A stretch of DNA of 50,735 bases from Hydrotalea flava (lineage in GTDB: Bacteria; Bacteroidota; Bacteroidia; Chitinophagales; Chitinophagaceae). The stretch's first letter is position 1. Every line of letters begins with the position of its first letter. The notes beneath the pieces are model-generated. The model ran no database searches. It was not told where the DNA came from and saw only the letters and a list, made by a program, of their open reading frames with translations. A program made the translations under genes and the position numbers. Below are positions 9,099 to 18,857 of the stretch, piece by piece. The stretch is taken from NCBI RefSeq assembly GCF_001623405.1, contig NZ_LUHG01000099.1, positions 1 through 50,735 on the forward strand, written 5' to 3'.

Positions 9099-10910
9099 AT
9101 GGATATTAGAAATATTGCGATCATTGCACACGTTGACCACGGAAAAACCACATTAGTAGACCGCATATTACAGGCTACCAAGGTTTTTAGAGACAATCAG
9201 GAAACCGGCGAGTTGATTATGGACAGCAATGATCTGGAAAAAGAAAGGGGCATTACTATTTTTAGTAAAAATGCCGCTGTTACTTATAAAGACGTTAAAA
9301 TCAATGTAATTGATACGCCCGGCCACAGTGATTTTGGCGGTGAAGTAGAACGTGTATTGAAAATGGCAGATGGGGTAATATTATTGGTAGATGCCTTTGA
9401 AGGCCCCATGCCCCAAACCCGTTTTGTATTGCAAAAAGCCTTGCAATTAAATTTACATCCTATTGTTGTTATCAATAAAGTAGATAAACCCAATTGCCGC
9501 CCCGATGAAGTGCATGATGCCGTATTTGAACTCTTCTTTAACTTAGATGCTACGGAAGAACAACTGAACTTCCCAACTTATTATGGCAGCGGTAAAAATG
9601 GCTGGTTTAATGACAGCTTAACCCCTACTGAAGATATTTTCCCGTTAATGGATGGCATTTTAAAACATGTACCACCACCTACCATTCAGGCAGGTTCATT
9701 GCAATTACAAATTACATCATTAGATTATTCTTCTTTCTTAGGCCGAATTGCAATTGGAAAAGTAACCCGCGGTACCATTAAAGAAAACCAGAACATTGCA
9801 TTGGTGCAGGCAGATGGCAGCATCAAAAAAAATAAAGTAAAAGAATTATACGTTTTTGAAGGAATGGGCAAACGCAAAGTAACGGAAGTATTGTGTGGCG
9901 ATTTATGTGCGGTTGTTGGTCTGGAAGATTTTAACATTGGCGATACCATTGCCGATACTGAAAATCCCGAAGGATTACCCATTATCAGCGTGGATGAACC
10001 TACTATGAGTATGATGTTCAGCATCAATAACTCACCCTTCTTTGGTAAAGACGGAAAGTTTGTTACCTCTCGCCACCTGCGCGACCGCCTGATGAAAGAA
10101 ACAGAGAAAAACTTAGCCCTTAGAGTAGAAGATGCAGACAGTGCCGATAGCTTTTTGGTATTTGGACGGGGCATTCTGCACTTAGGTGTATTGGTTGAAA
10201 CCATGCGCCGCGAAGGATATGAATTAACCGTGGGAAACCCACAGGTATTGGTGAAAACAGTGGATGGTAAGAAGCATGAACCTTATGAAATTTTAGTAGT
10301 AGATGTACCTTCTGAATTTAGCGGTAAAGTAATTGATTTGGTAACCCAACGCAAGGGTGAAATGCTGGTGATGGAAAGCAAAGGTGAAATGCAGCACTTA
10401 GAGTTTGAAATTCCTTCAAGAGGTTTAATTGGTTTGCGTTCACAAATGTTAACCGGCACTGCAGGTGAAGCTGTAATGGCACATCGTTTTAGCGAATACA
10501 AACCCTGGAAAGGGCCTATTCCCGGAAGAAACAATGGTGTGTTGATTGCTAAATTTGGCGGTACCACTACTGCCTATTCTATCGATAAATTACAGGATCG
10601 CGGCCGTTTCTTTATTGAACCTGGCGAAGAAGTATATGCCGGACAAATTATTGCCGAGCACATTAAACCCGGCGATTTGAATGTAAATGCAGTAGAAGCT
10701 AAAAAATTAACCAACCACCGGGCCAGCGGCAGCGATGACAGTGTACGCATTACCCCAAAAATTCAATTAACATTAGAAGAATGTATGGAATACATTCAAC
10801 AGGATGAGTGCATTGAGGTAACGCCTAAAAACATCAGAATGCGTAAAGTGGTATTGGATGAAGAAGACAGAAAAAAAGTAAGCAAAAAAATGGGTGCTGA
10901 GGTTGAATAA
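9099..10910 (+). CDS. typA: Translational GTPase TypA/BipA
   Basis: The 603-residue protein has a complete GTPase domain: P-loop AHVDHGKTT, switch I near KERGITIFSKN, DTPGHSDFGGEVER and NKVDK. EF-G-like domains follow, with the BipA-specific C-terminus (KLTNHRASGSDDSVRITP). TypA binds the ribosome and assists 50S assembly and stress or low-temperature growth. The length matches the family and no residues of the G motifs are missing. It is transcribed alone, with a terminator behind it. Confidence 0.98.
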   Translation: MDIRNIAIIAHVDHGKTTLVDRILQATKVFRDNQETGELIMDSNDLEKERGITIFSKNAAVTYKDVKINVIDTPGHSDFGGEVERVLKMADGVILLVDAFEGPMPQTRFVLQKALQLNLHPIVVINKVDKPNCRPDEVHDAVFELFFNLDATEEQLNFPTYYGSGKNGWFNDSLTPTEDIFPLMDGILKHVPPPTIQAGSLQLQITSLDYSSFLGRIAIGKVTRGTIKENQNIALVQADGSIKKNKVKELYVFEGMGKRKVTEVLCGDLCAVVGLEDFNIGDTIADTENPEGLPIISVDEPTMSMMFSINNSPFFGKDGKFVTSRHLRDRLMKETEKNLALRVEDADSADSFLVFGRGILHLGVLVETMRREGYELTVGNPQVLVKTVDGKKHEPYEILVVDVPSEFSGKVIDLVTQRKGEMLVMESKGEMQHLEFEIPSRGLIGLRSQMLTGTAGEAVMAHRFSEYKPWKGPIPGRNNGVLIAKFGGTTTAYSIDKLQDRGRFFIEPGEEVYAGQIIAEHIKPGDLNVNAVEAKKLTNHRASGSDDSVRITPKIQLTLEECMEYIQQDECIEVTPKNIRMRKVVLDEEDRKKVSKKMGAEVE

Positions 10911-10936
10911 ATAATTAAATTTTAAAAAATATATAA

Positions 10937-10970
10937 AAAACAGCATTTATAAACTATTGCTGTTTTTTTT
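10937..10970 (+). terminator. Intrinsic terminator after typA
   Basis: AAAACAGCA and TGCTGTTTT form a 9-bp stem around a 12-base loop, followed by a T run to 10970. It begins 27 bases after the typA stop. Confidence 0.8.
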
Positions 10971-11115
10971 TGCATCAAAGTAATGCAATAAAAGAATAAT
11001 TTTAATAAAATATATTTTAGTAGCTCATTTTGAATTCCAGATATCGTAAACAGAATTTCCCGATACAGTTATTATAGCATTGATTTCGCAATTTTCTTTG
11101 TGAAAAAGAAATTTC

Positions 11116-13287
11116 ATGAAGAAAATACTTCTGCTACTATGGCTTTTATTACCCATTATTTTATTCGCACAAAAAATTGACAGCATAAACGTACACACAC
11201 TTAAAAATGTTTCAGTTACTGGTTTTAAAACCGTTCGCGGAATAGGTCACATGCCAGATTTTAAAGATGGGATTATTTATGCCGGTAAAAAAAGCGAAGT
11301 GATTATGGTAGATAGTTTGGATGCAAATAAGGCTATCAATAATACCAGACAAATTTTAGGCAGGATACCCGGATTAAATATTGTTGAAACTGAAACAGGT
11401 GGCTTTACTGCAAACGGAATTGCAACAAGGGGGCTGAACCCTATTCAAAGCATTGAAATGAATACCCGCCAAAATGGTTATAACATTAGTGCTGATATAT
11501 ATGGATACAATGAAGCCTATTACCTTCCTCCTATGGAAGCAGTTCAAAGAATTGAAATGGTAAGGGGTGCCGCAGCATTACAATTTGGCGCTCAATTTGG
11601 AGGTTTGGTAAACTATATTACAAAAGATGCACCTGCCAATAAACCCTTTGAATTTTATACTTCGCAAACTGCAGGCAGTTATGGGCTTTTCAATACTTTT
11701 AATTCAATTGGCGGTAATTTTAAAAAACTATCCTATTATGCTTTCATCCAATATCGCTATATGGATGGGTACAGACCCAATAGTAAACAATGGCAGTTAT
11801 CAGGTTTTGGAAAATTGCAGTATAAAATTTCTGAAAAGCTGAATGTTACAGCAGAATATTCTTTGCTTCGTAATACCATACAAATGCCGGGGGGATTAAC
11901 AGATAGCCAGTTTCAGGCTAATCCCAGAATGTCTACACGTTCCAGAAACTGGCTGAAAACGCCTTGGAATATTGTTAATTTATCAATGAACTACAATCTA
12001 TCCAAAAACAGCATAATTAGTATAAAGAGCACATATTTATACGGGAATCGTTCTCTGGTATGGAGAAACGAAGATGGTGGCCCGGCTGCCCAAGATACAA
12101 TTGACCCCATTACAAATACCTACGTTCCAAGAGAAGTGGGGATAGAAAATATGAAAAACATCACAACAGAATTCAGATTTTCGCATCAATACCAATTTGC
12201 ACATCAAAAAGCAACTATTTCGGGAGGTATCAGACATGCATATGCATGGTTAAAAAGGCTCGGGGGAGGGGAAGGAACTACCAATAGTGATTTTGATTTA
12301 TCCATCCACGGCGATTGGGGTTATAACTTAAATTTTACCACTACAAACATCGCTCCTTTTATTGAAAATATTTTTAAGTTCGGTGACAAGCTGTCCATCA
12401 TCCCCGGTTTTAGATTTGAATATTTAAACAGTACTGCAACTGGTTATAAAACTACAGATGGAACAAAACAAAATGTGTTAGAAAACAGATCAAGAACTTT
12501 TCCATTGTTTGGCATGGGCATTTCATATAAAACAGGAACCTACACCAATATTTACGGTAATATCAGTCAGGCATACCGGCCTATTGATTATAGCCAGTTA
12601 GAACCATTCGGAATAACATCCAGAATTGACCCCAATCTAAAAGACAGTTATGGCTTCAATGCAGATTTAGGTTATAGAGGTACCATTAAAAATTATTTTA
12701 ATTTTGATTTGGGTGTTTTTTATCTGGCTTATAATAATAGAATTGGAGTATTAGTGCAAACAGACCCAAATACCGGAATGGAATACTCTGTGCGCAAGAA
12801 TATAGCGAATAGTGTTCATAAAGGTGTTGAGAATTATTTGGAATTTAATATTTTAAAATACCTGAATGCACAATCAAAAACAGGCCTCAGTATTTTTAAT
12901 TCGTTTGCTTTCATTGATGCCAGATATACCACCGGAGCATTCAAGGGCAACCGGGTTGAAGCTGCTGCCAAGACTATCAATCGTACTGGAATTATTTTTA
13001 ATAACCCCCATTTTTCAGCAACTTTTCAGATAAATAATATTGGTGATGCTTACGGTGATGCTTCAAATGTAAAAACAAGCACTGACCCAATTGCAGGTTA
13101 TATACCTGGATATACAGTTGCTGACCTCAGCATGACATATACCATCAAAAAAATCGCAATCAAAGTAGGTGTGAATAACTTAACTGATAAATCATATTTT
13201 ACACGAAGAACTGATGAATATCCCGGACCAGGTATTATTCCTTCCATTGGAAGAAGTTATTATTTTGGATTTTCAACTCAATTTTAA
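11116..13287 (+). CDS. TonB-dependent receptor, FecA-like (Fe(III)-dicitrate type)
   Basis: The 723-residue protein has a signal peptide (LLLLWLLLPIILFAQ), a plug domain with NNTRQILGRIPGLNIVETE, GIATRGLNPIQSIEMN and AVQRIEMVRGAAALQFG, and a 22-strand-type barrel ending in YYFGFSTQF. The plug wording RGLNPxQSxExNTRQNGYNI resembles FecA-type citrate-iron receptors. Unlike the SusC protein in this window it lacks an N-terminal carboxypeptidase-regulatory-like domain, and no FecI/FecR pair is adjacent. It probably imports a ferric siderophore or other chelate with TonB energy, but the ligand is inferred from similarity only. Confidence 0.9.
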   Translation: MKKILLLLWLLLPIILFAQKIDSINVHTLKNVSVTGFKTVRGIGHMPDFKDGIIYAGKKSEVIMVDSLDANKAINNTRQILGRIPGLNIVETETGGFTANGIATRGLNPIQSIEMNTRQNGYNISADIYGYNEAYYLPPMEAVQRIEMVRGAAALQFGAQFGGLVNYITKDAPANKPFEFYTSQTAGSYGLFNTFNSIGGNFKKLSYYAFIQYRYMDGYRPNSKQWQLSGFGKLQYKISEKLNVTAEYSLLRNTIQMPGGLTDSQFQANPRMSTRSRNWLKTPWNIVNLSMNYNLSKNSIISIKSTYLYGNRSLVWRNEDGGPAAQDTIDPITNTYVPREVGIENMKNITTEFRFSHQYQFAHQKATISGGIRHAYAWLKRLGGGEGTTNSDFDLSIHGDWGYNLNFTTTNIAPFIENIFKFGDKLSIIPGFRFEYLNSTATGYKTTDGTKQNVLENRSRTFPLFGMGISYKTGTYTNIYGNISQAYRPIDYSQLEPFGITSRIDPNLKDSYGFNADLGYRGTIKNYFNFDLGVFYLAYNNRIGVLVQTDPNTGMEYSVRKNIANSVHKGVENYLEFNILKYLNAQSKTGLSIFNSFAFIDARYTTGAFKGNRVEAAAKTINRTGIIFNNPHFSATFQINNIGDAYGDASNVKTSTDPIAGYIPGYTVADLSMTYTIKKIAIKVGVNNLTDKSYFTRRTDEYPGPGIIPSIGRSYYFGFSTQF

Positions 13288-13365
13288 ATTTCCTGATAAG
13301 GGTCATTCACAACAAAAAACAGAACCCAATACAAAATATCTATTTTCATAATGAGCTCAAATTAT

Positions 13366-13403
13366 AAGAGGCTATCTCAAAAGCAAGAGAAAGCCTCTTT
13401 TTT
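13366..13403. terminator. Hairpin terminator between convergent genes
   Basis: AAGAGGCT and AGCCTCTT pair over 8 bp around an 18-base loop, followed by T residues on the plus strand. It lies between the FecA-like gene and the RND gene, which face each other. Confidence 0.65.
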
Positions 13404-13439
13404 ATGAAACTACCATAACAGAATTCTGTTTTTTATATT

Positions 13440-16400
13440 CTACATTTCTTCTTCCTGTACCAAAGGTTTACTGTTCTTATACAACAAATGCAACAAACTG
13501 GGCAACACTACCAATAACAATGGCAATGCTACAATAAATCCGCCAATTACGGCAATGGCTAAGGGTTGGTGCATTTGTGCACCGGTACCAATACCCAGCG
13601 CCAAAGGCGTTAAAGCAATAATAGCGCCCAACGCCGTCATTAACTTAGGCCTTAACCGGGTAGAAATGGAATAAATAATCGCTTCATCTACCCTGCCCAC
13701 ATTGGTTTTTCCTTTTAATGAATCCCTAAACTGCAAATAAGTAAAAATGGCATTCTCACCTATAATACCCACAATCATGATGAGACCGGTATAACTACCC
13801 ACATTTAAAGGCGTATTGGTGAGGTAAAGTGCCAAATAACTGCCACTGATACCCAGTACCGCTACCAATATAATAATCAATGCAATTTTTACATCTCTGA
13901 ACAAAAACAATATGACCCCAAACACCAGCAAACTGGCTGTAATTAAAATTACCAGTAACTCTTTAAACGATTGCTGTTGCTCTGCATAAGCACCGCCATA
14001 ACTGATAAAATAACCTTGCGGCAATGCCACTTTTACGGCTACTTTTTGTTGAATTTCCTGCATGGTACTACCCAAATCGCGATTATCTAACCTTGCAGTA
14101 ACTACCCCCATATTTTGCAAATTTTCTCTTTGTATTTCTGCATCGCCACTACTTAATGCAACTGTGGCCAAATTAGTAATAGGTATTCTTTTCCCATTGG
14201 GAAGAAAAATGAGTGTTTGTTTTACCTGTGCTACCGATAATTTGGCACTGTTTGGATAAATAAACCGAATATTACTCAACTGTTCCTTATCAAATACACT
14301 ACCCACCACATTGCCTTCTAAAGCACTCTGCATTTGGTATTGAAAACTTGCAGGTGTAATACCATATTGGGCCAATGCGGTATAATTGGGTGTAACCAAT
14401 ACAGATGGACCGGCAATTACAATACCATCAAAAACATCGGCTGTTCCCTGAACAGTATTCAGCACTGCAGCCACCTGTCGGGACAGCTCTTGCAACTTCG
14501 ACTGATCATTCCCGAAAATTTTTACTTCTATTGGCTGAACCGATGTCATTAAATCGCCCAGCATATCGGTAATTACCTGCCCAAAGTCAATACGCAAAGC
14601 CGGTTGCGTTGATTCTACCTTCAACCGAATATCATTAATTACCTCTTCCGTTGTCCGCATTCTGTTTTTCTTTAATTGTATCAGGTAATCGCCCCGATTG
14701 GGTTCTGTGATAAAAAATCCCATTTGTGTACCGGTTCTACGGCTATAAGCTTCTACTTCAGGCACTTTTACAATTATTTTTTCTACCTGCCTTAACATCC
14801 GGTCTGTTTCTTCCAATGAAGTACCGGGTGGTGAACTGTAATCCAATACAATACTTCCTTCATCCATATCGGGCAAAAAGCCGGTAGCTAATTTAGGATA
14901 TACAACATAAATAGAAGCACCTAAAATTACGATGAACAATATACTGATATAAGGTTTACGGATAAAAAATCCCACCCATTTCTGTTGCTTTACTTCATGG
15001 CCATGATTTATTTTTTTGCCTACAGCATTTACCGACGCATTGCGGGTAAACAGCAAATACAATACAGGCAACAGTAACCAGGTTACAAAAAATGAGCATA
15101 CCAAAGTAATAATCATGGTATTGGTCATTACTTTAAAATAAGCACCTGCAACTCCACTCATCAATACAAAAGGTAAAAAAATAACGATGGTACTTAAGGA
15201 AGATCCCACCATAGCAGGAAATAAATAATGAATGGCTTTTTGCAACAAAGTACTGGTGGGTTCGGCAGGATGTTCTTCGTGGGTACGATGAATTTGCTCC
15301 ACTACTACTATCGCATCATCAATAATTAGCCCGATAGCAGCCGCCAGTGCGCCCAGCGTCATAATATTTAATGTTTGTCCGATAGCATACAAACAGATAA
15401 TAGTGAGTAAAATTGTAACCGGTATGGTAAACAGAATAACGGTACTGGCTTTCAGTGAACGCAGAAAAATAATGGCCACCACTATTGCAAGCAATAACCC
15501 AATCCATAAACTATCGCTTACACTTTTAATGGCATCTTTTACAAAATTGGCCTGCTCATAGTATGGATGTATCGTTACATCGCGAGGCAGTATTTTTTTT
15601 AAATCTTTCAATTTAGCATCCATATTGCTGCTTACCTCAATTAAATTGGCATTGGGCTGTTTAATAACAGCCAGCAAAATACCTTCCCTTCCGTTTGCAT
15701 TGATTTTGATATACTCCTTCGCTTCACGAATTTGCACATCGGCTATATCCTGCAACTGCACAATGCGCTTACCGTTATTGCTGATAACAATATGTTGTAA
15801 TTGATCTTTCGAAACTACCGATGCATCGGTAAGTGATAAATACAATAAATGATAATCAGCCAGATAGCCGTTCGATTTGATGAAATTGGTCTGGCTTAAT
15901 GCATAGTTCACCGAATCGGGAGAAATACCCAATGCAGACATTTTATCGGTATTCACAATTAACCAGTATTCTTTTGTTTTTCCGCCAATAACCCGCACTT
16001 CAGAAACACCGGATACCTGCGATAAAAAGGGTTTAATGGTATACAAAGCCAGCAGCTTCATATCAATGGGCGATCGGGTGTTACTTTCCAAAGAATACCC
16101 AATTACCGGCAAAATGGAAGGATTCATACGTTCCACCGTAATTTGAATACCGGGCGGCAGCGTATTCATAATTTCTGTAATTCGCGATTCAATTCTTTGT
16201 TTACTCACATCAATATTCGCATTCCAATTCAGGAAAGCAGATATTTCGCAACTGCCCCGGCTGGTAATGCTGCGTATTATGTGCAAATCGGGCACCCGCT
16301 TTACAGCATTTTCCAACTGTCTGGTAACAGTAATCATCATTTTATTCACCGGTTGTTGTCCGGCATCGGCTATAATTTTAATTTTCGGAAAAGTAATTTC

Positions 16401-16508
16401 AGGAAATAGTGAAGATTGCAATTTGCTGTAAGCAAACAATCCGCCCATAATGATGATGGCCATAAAAACAGCCAAAGGACTTTTATATTTTACAAAGAAA
16501 TTGTTCAT
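13440..16508 (-). CDS. Efflux RND transporter permease subunit (AcrB/MdtC/CzcA superfamily)
   Basis: The 1022-residue protein is a full-length RND pump: a first membrane helix at about 12-30, a large periplasmic porter domain, a central membrane bundle with the Asp pair in GLIIDDAIVVVEQIHRTHEE, a second porter domain and a C-terminal bundle. The Asp pair is the proton-relay site. It exchanges protons for outward movement of substrate through the MFP and TolC partners encoded upstream. Diagnostic heavy-metal residues are not obvious, so metal or organic substrate cannot be decided. It is the last gene of the five-gene unit, 150 bases after the MFP stop. Confidence 0.95.
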   Translation of the reverse strand: MNNFFVKYKSPLAVFMAIIIMGGLFAYSKLQSSLFPEITFPKIKIIADAGQQPVNKMMITVTRQLENAVKRVPDLHIIRSITSRGSCEISAFLNWNANIDVSKQRIESRITEIMNTLPPGIQITVERMNPSILPVIGYSLESNTRSPIDMKLLALYTIKPFLSQVSGVSEVRVIGGKTKEYWLIVNTDKMSALGISPDSVNYALSQTNFIKSNGYLADYHLLYLSLTDASVVSKDQLQHIVISNNGKRIVQLQDIADVQIREAKEYIKINANGREGILLAVIKQPNANLIEVSSNMDAKLKDLKKILPRDVTIHPYYEQANFVKDAIKSVSDSLWIGLLLAIVVAIIFLRSLKASTVILFTIPVTILLTIICLYAIGQTLNIMTLGALAAAIGLIIDDAIVVVEQIHRTHEEHPAEPTSTLLQKAIHYLFPAMVGSSLSTIVIFLPFVLMSGVAGAYFKVMTNTMIITLVCSFFVTWLLLPVLYLLFTRNASVNAVGKKINHGHEVKQQKWVGFFIRKPYISILFIVILGASIYVVYPKLATGFLPDMDEGSIVLDYSSPPGTSLEETDRMLRQVEKIIVKVPEVEAYSRRTGTQMGFFITEPNRGDYLIQLKKNRMRTTEEVINDIRLKVESTQPALRIDFGQVITDMLGDLMTSVQPIEVKIFGNDQSKLQELSRQVAAVLNTVQGTADVFDGIVIAGPSVLVTPNYTALAQYGITPASFQYQMQSALEGNVVGSVFDKEQLSNIRFIYPNSAKLSVAQVKQTLIFLPNGKRIPITNLATVALSSGDAEIQRENLQNMGVVTARLDNRDLGSTMQEIQQKVAVKVALPQGYFISYGGAYAEQQQSFKELLVILITASLLVFGVILFLFRDVKIALIIILVAVLGISGSYLALYLTNTPLNVGSYTGLIMIVGIIGENAIFTYLQFRDSLKGKTNVGRVDEAIIYSISTRLRPKLMTALGAIIALTPLALGIGTGAQMHQPLAIAVIGGFIVALPLLLVVLPSLLHLLYKNSKPLVQEEEM

Positions 16509-16658
16509 CCAAAAAATAATTAAAATTTACAAAGTATCCTGACCTTACAAAAAATTAAAAATAATTTTTATTACTTTTCTGTTATACTGTACTTGATTTA
16601 GAGTTTCATTTCAATACAGTATTCTGAAAAAACTGACCTGCCATACATGAAACATCAC

Positions 16659-17609
16659 TTATTCTTTCAATGGCGTTGACAGAATCATCACCTTTGCAGT
16701 ATCCGGCAAACCGTAATTCCCTTTTACAAGAATACTATCGGTAGTTTTAAAAGCAGGGGTAATTATTTCCACGGCATCATTCGTTTCAACACCTTTTTGC
16801 ACCTGTACTTTTATTGCAGTAATACTATCTATCATTTTCATTACCCAAAAATTACTTTGCACTTCATCGCTTAACACGGCTGCTTTTGGAAGCGATAATG
16901 TATTCATTTTTTGAACTTTTATCAGGTTTACTTTAGCAATTAAATTTTCTGGTATTTGTTTATTGCTGTTTACCCTGATGATGAAGCTTTGTGTTTGTGC
17001 CGCAGGATCTACTGTAGGTAACGGAGTACCCATTGTACCTGTTAGTTGTGTACCATCGGGTAATAATAAATTAACCATTTTATTTTGTGGAAGATAGGGC
17101 TTCAATTCATAAGGCAGGTCTAATAAAAACACAAAACTCCTGTTATCGGTAATAGCTGCCAATGGCTCTCCATCTAACACATAATCGCCAGCATGGTAAT
17201 TGAGCTGGGTAATATAACCATTCCCCGGTGCATGTATGGCAATGGTTCCTGAAAACCGCAAAGAAGTATCTAATGCATTAATGGTATTACCCAATGCCCT
17301 TGCTTCTTTGGTAGTAATCACAAATAAGGTTTCGCCCTTTTGTACATATTGGCCCAAATGAATATTTACCTGTTGTAAATAGCCGTTGGCATTGGCTTTC
17401 ACAAAACTCTTCAATAAAAAGGCAGAAACAGCATTCAGGGTAACAGTTTCCTGCATCATACCCTTAACAGGATGGGTAATGGTAACCGGTGTGCCTGTAG
17501 CGGAATCTGCAACAGGCGTTGTGTGGACTTCAGCAGATTTTTCTTTACAGGCCTGCACTAAAATGGTTAGTACAATGCATAAATACAGTATATATTTTTT
17601 AAGCGTCAT
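16659..17609 (-). CDS. Efflux RND periplasmic adaptor subunit (membrane fusion protein)
   Basis: The 316-residue lipoprotein begins with a signal ending LVQACKEK. It then has a split biotinyl-lipoyl-like hairpin (NANGYLQQVNIHLGQYVQKG and IHAPGNGYITQLNYHAGDYV) and beta-barrel segments up to VLVKGNYGLPD. The coiled-coil part between the two lipoyl halves is very short, as in compact Bacteroidota adaptors. It should link the RND pump to the TolC-type channel. The gene begins only 6 bases after the outer membrane factor's stop codon, supporting one transcript. Confidence 0.92.
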   Translation of the reverse strand: MTLKKYILYLCIVLTILVQACKEKSAEVHTTPVADSATGTPVTITHPVKGMMQETVTLNAVSAFLLKSFVKANANGYLQQVNIHLGQYVQKGETLFVITTKEARALGNTINALDTSLRFSGTIAIHAPGNGYITQLNYHAGDYVLDGEPLAAITDNRSFVFLLDLPYELKPYLPQNKMVNLLLPDGTQLTGTMGTPLPTVDPAAQTQSFIIRVNSNKQIPENLIAKVNLIKVQKMNTLSLPKAAVLSDEVQSNFWVMKMIDSITAIKVQVQKGVETNDAVEIITPAFKTTDSILVKGNYGLPDTAKVMILSTPLKE

Positions 17610-17615
17610 AATACT

Positions 17616-18857
17616 TTAGTTTCTGTTCCAGTAATTAATTTGGTTAATAATCTGTAATTTATTGATGGTATTTTGTGTAATTAAATTTTTTGCATTCAAA
17701 TAATTGCCAATAGCTAAAATATAATTCGGCATCACTACATCACCGGTTTGCAGTAACTTTCGGTTTGCCTCAATTAATGTTTGCGTATATTTTATTTGTG
17801 TATTGGTTTCATTAATCAGTTCCTGCACCGATTGCAGTTGTTGGGCCAATTGTGCAATCTGTTGTTGAAACTGTGCTTTAAAATAATTGCGGTATTGCTG
17901 ACGGGTTTGTTCGGCAATGGCAATTTTATCGTGTTTCATTTTTCTTTGCTTCCCATCATAAATAGGCCAAATAATCGTTACACCAAAGCTGGTTCCAAAA
18001 TTTTTATAAGCCTGATAAGCAAATGATGAGAGATAGCCGGCATCTGCATACAAACTAACTTTTGGTTTATAACTAAAATCAATTTGTGCGTCACTGTTTT
18101 TCAGTTTTAAGCTATCTACAAAAAACTGTTTGTAAAAAACTGTTTGTTCTATTTCCGGTGTTAATACCAGTTGAATATCGGGTTTTTGCAATACAGTGTA
18201 AGCCGTATCTGTTAAGCCGCATAAATAATTGAGTGTACCATACTCATTGCTAAACTGAATGCGCAATTGATGAATCAATAAATCCTGCTGCTGAATGGTT
18301 ACTAAAAAACTTAAATAATCAGTTTGTTTGTAGATACCTGATTCGGTTAATTTTTTCAGAATCACTTCTTCTTTTTTCAACAAATCAACCAATTCTTTAT
18401 TGAACTGAATTTGTTGCTGTGTGCCATAGGCCGTAATATATTGAGCAGTTATGGCTTTGGTAATATCCTGCTCTGTTATTTTACCCGCTACTTGTAAACT
18501 TTGATTTAACAGTTGAATAGCTTGTTGCTGGTTTTGCAAGTTTTCTTTACCAATCAGCAGTTTGTTGGCAATAAGTTGTTGCGCAACATTGGCACCGTTG
18601 GTAATAGCACCATCATATCCCCAACCCTGATAAGAAGGCGCATAAGTATTTACACTGATGGCATTAATTTGTGGTTGATAGATGGCATGAATACGAAGAC
18701 TGTCGATGATATTGCTTAACTGCTGATTATGGTAATCTTTCAAAAGCGGACTGTTTTCAATGGCGGCATTCACAAAAAATGGAAGGTTTTTTTGCTGTGC
18801 CTGCGCCCATCCAAAACATAATAAACTGCCGATGATGACGAATAATTGCTTTCCCAT
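17616..18857 (-). CDS. TolC-family outer membrane efflux protein
   Basis: The 413-residue protein has a signal peptide (ending WAQAQ), then the paired long amphipathic helices and short strands of TolC-type channels; QQQAIQLLNQSLQVAGKITE and QQIAQLAQQLQSVQELINET are typical Gln-rich coiled-coil stretches. It forms the outer membrane exit duct of the tripartite pump. Its start codon shares a base with the sensor kinase's end, so translation of the two is probably coupled. It is intact, unlike the TolC relic at 26517-26975. Confidence 0.92.
   Translation of the reverse strand: MGKQLFVIIGSLLCFGWAQAQQKNLPFFVNAAIENSPLLKDYHNQQLSNIIDSLRIHAIYQPQINAISVNTYAPSYQGWGYDGAITNGANVAQQLIANKLLIGKENLQNQQQAIQLLNQSLQVAGKITEQDITKAITAQYITAYGTQQQIQFNKELVDLLKKEEVILKKLTESGIYKQTDYLSFLVTIQQQDLLIHQLRIQFSNEYGTLNYLCGLTDTAYTVLQKPDIQLVLTPEIEQTVFYKQFFVDSLKLKNSDAQIDFSYKPKVSLYADAGYLSSFAYQAYKNFGTSFGVTIIWPIYDGKQRKMKHDKIAIAEQTRQQYRNYFKAQFQQQIAQLAQQLQSVQELINETNTQIKYTQTLIEANRKLLQTGDVVMPNYILAIGNYLNAKNLITQNTINKLQIINQINYWNRN

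Noticed and set aside
9725-10204. 159-residue minus-strand frame inside typA
   Set aside because: Antisense shadow of the conserved GTPase gene.
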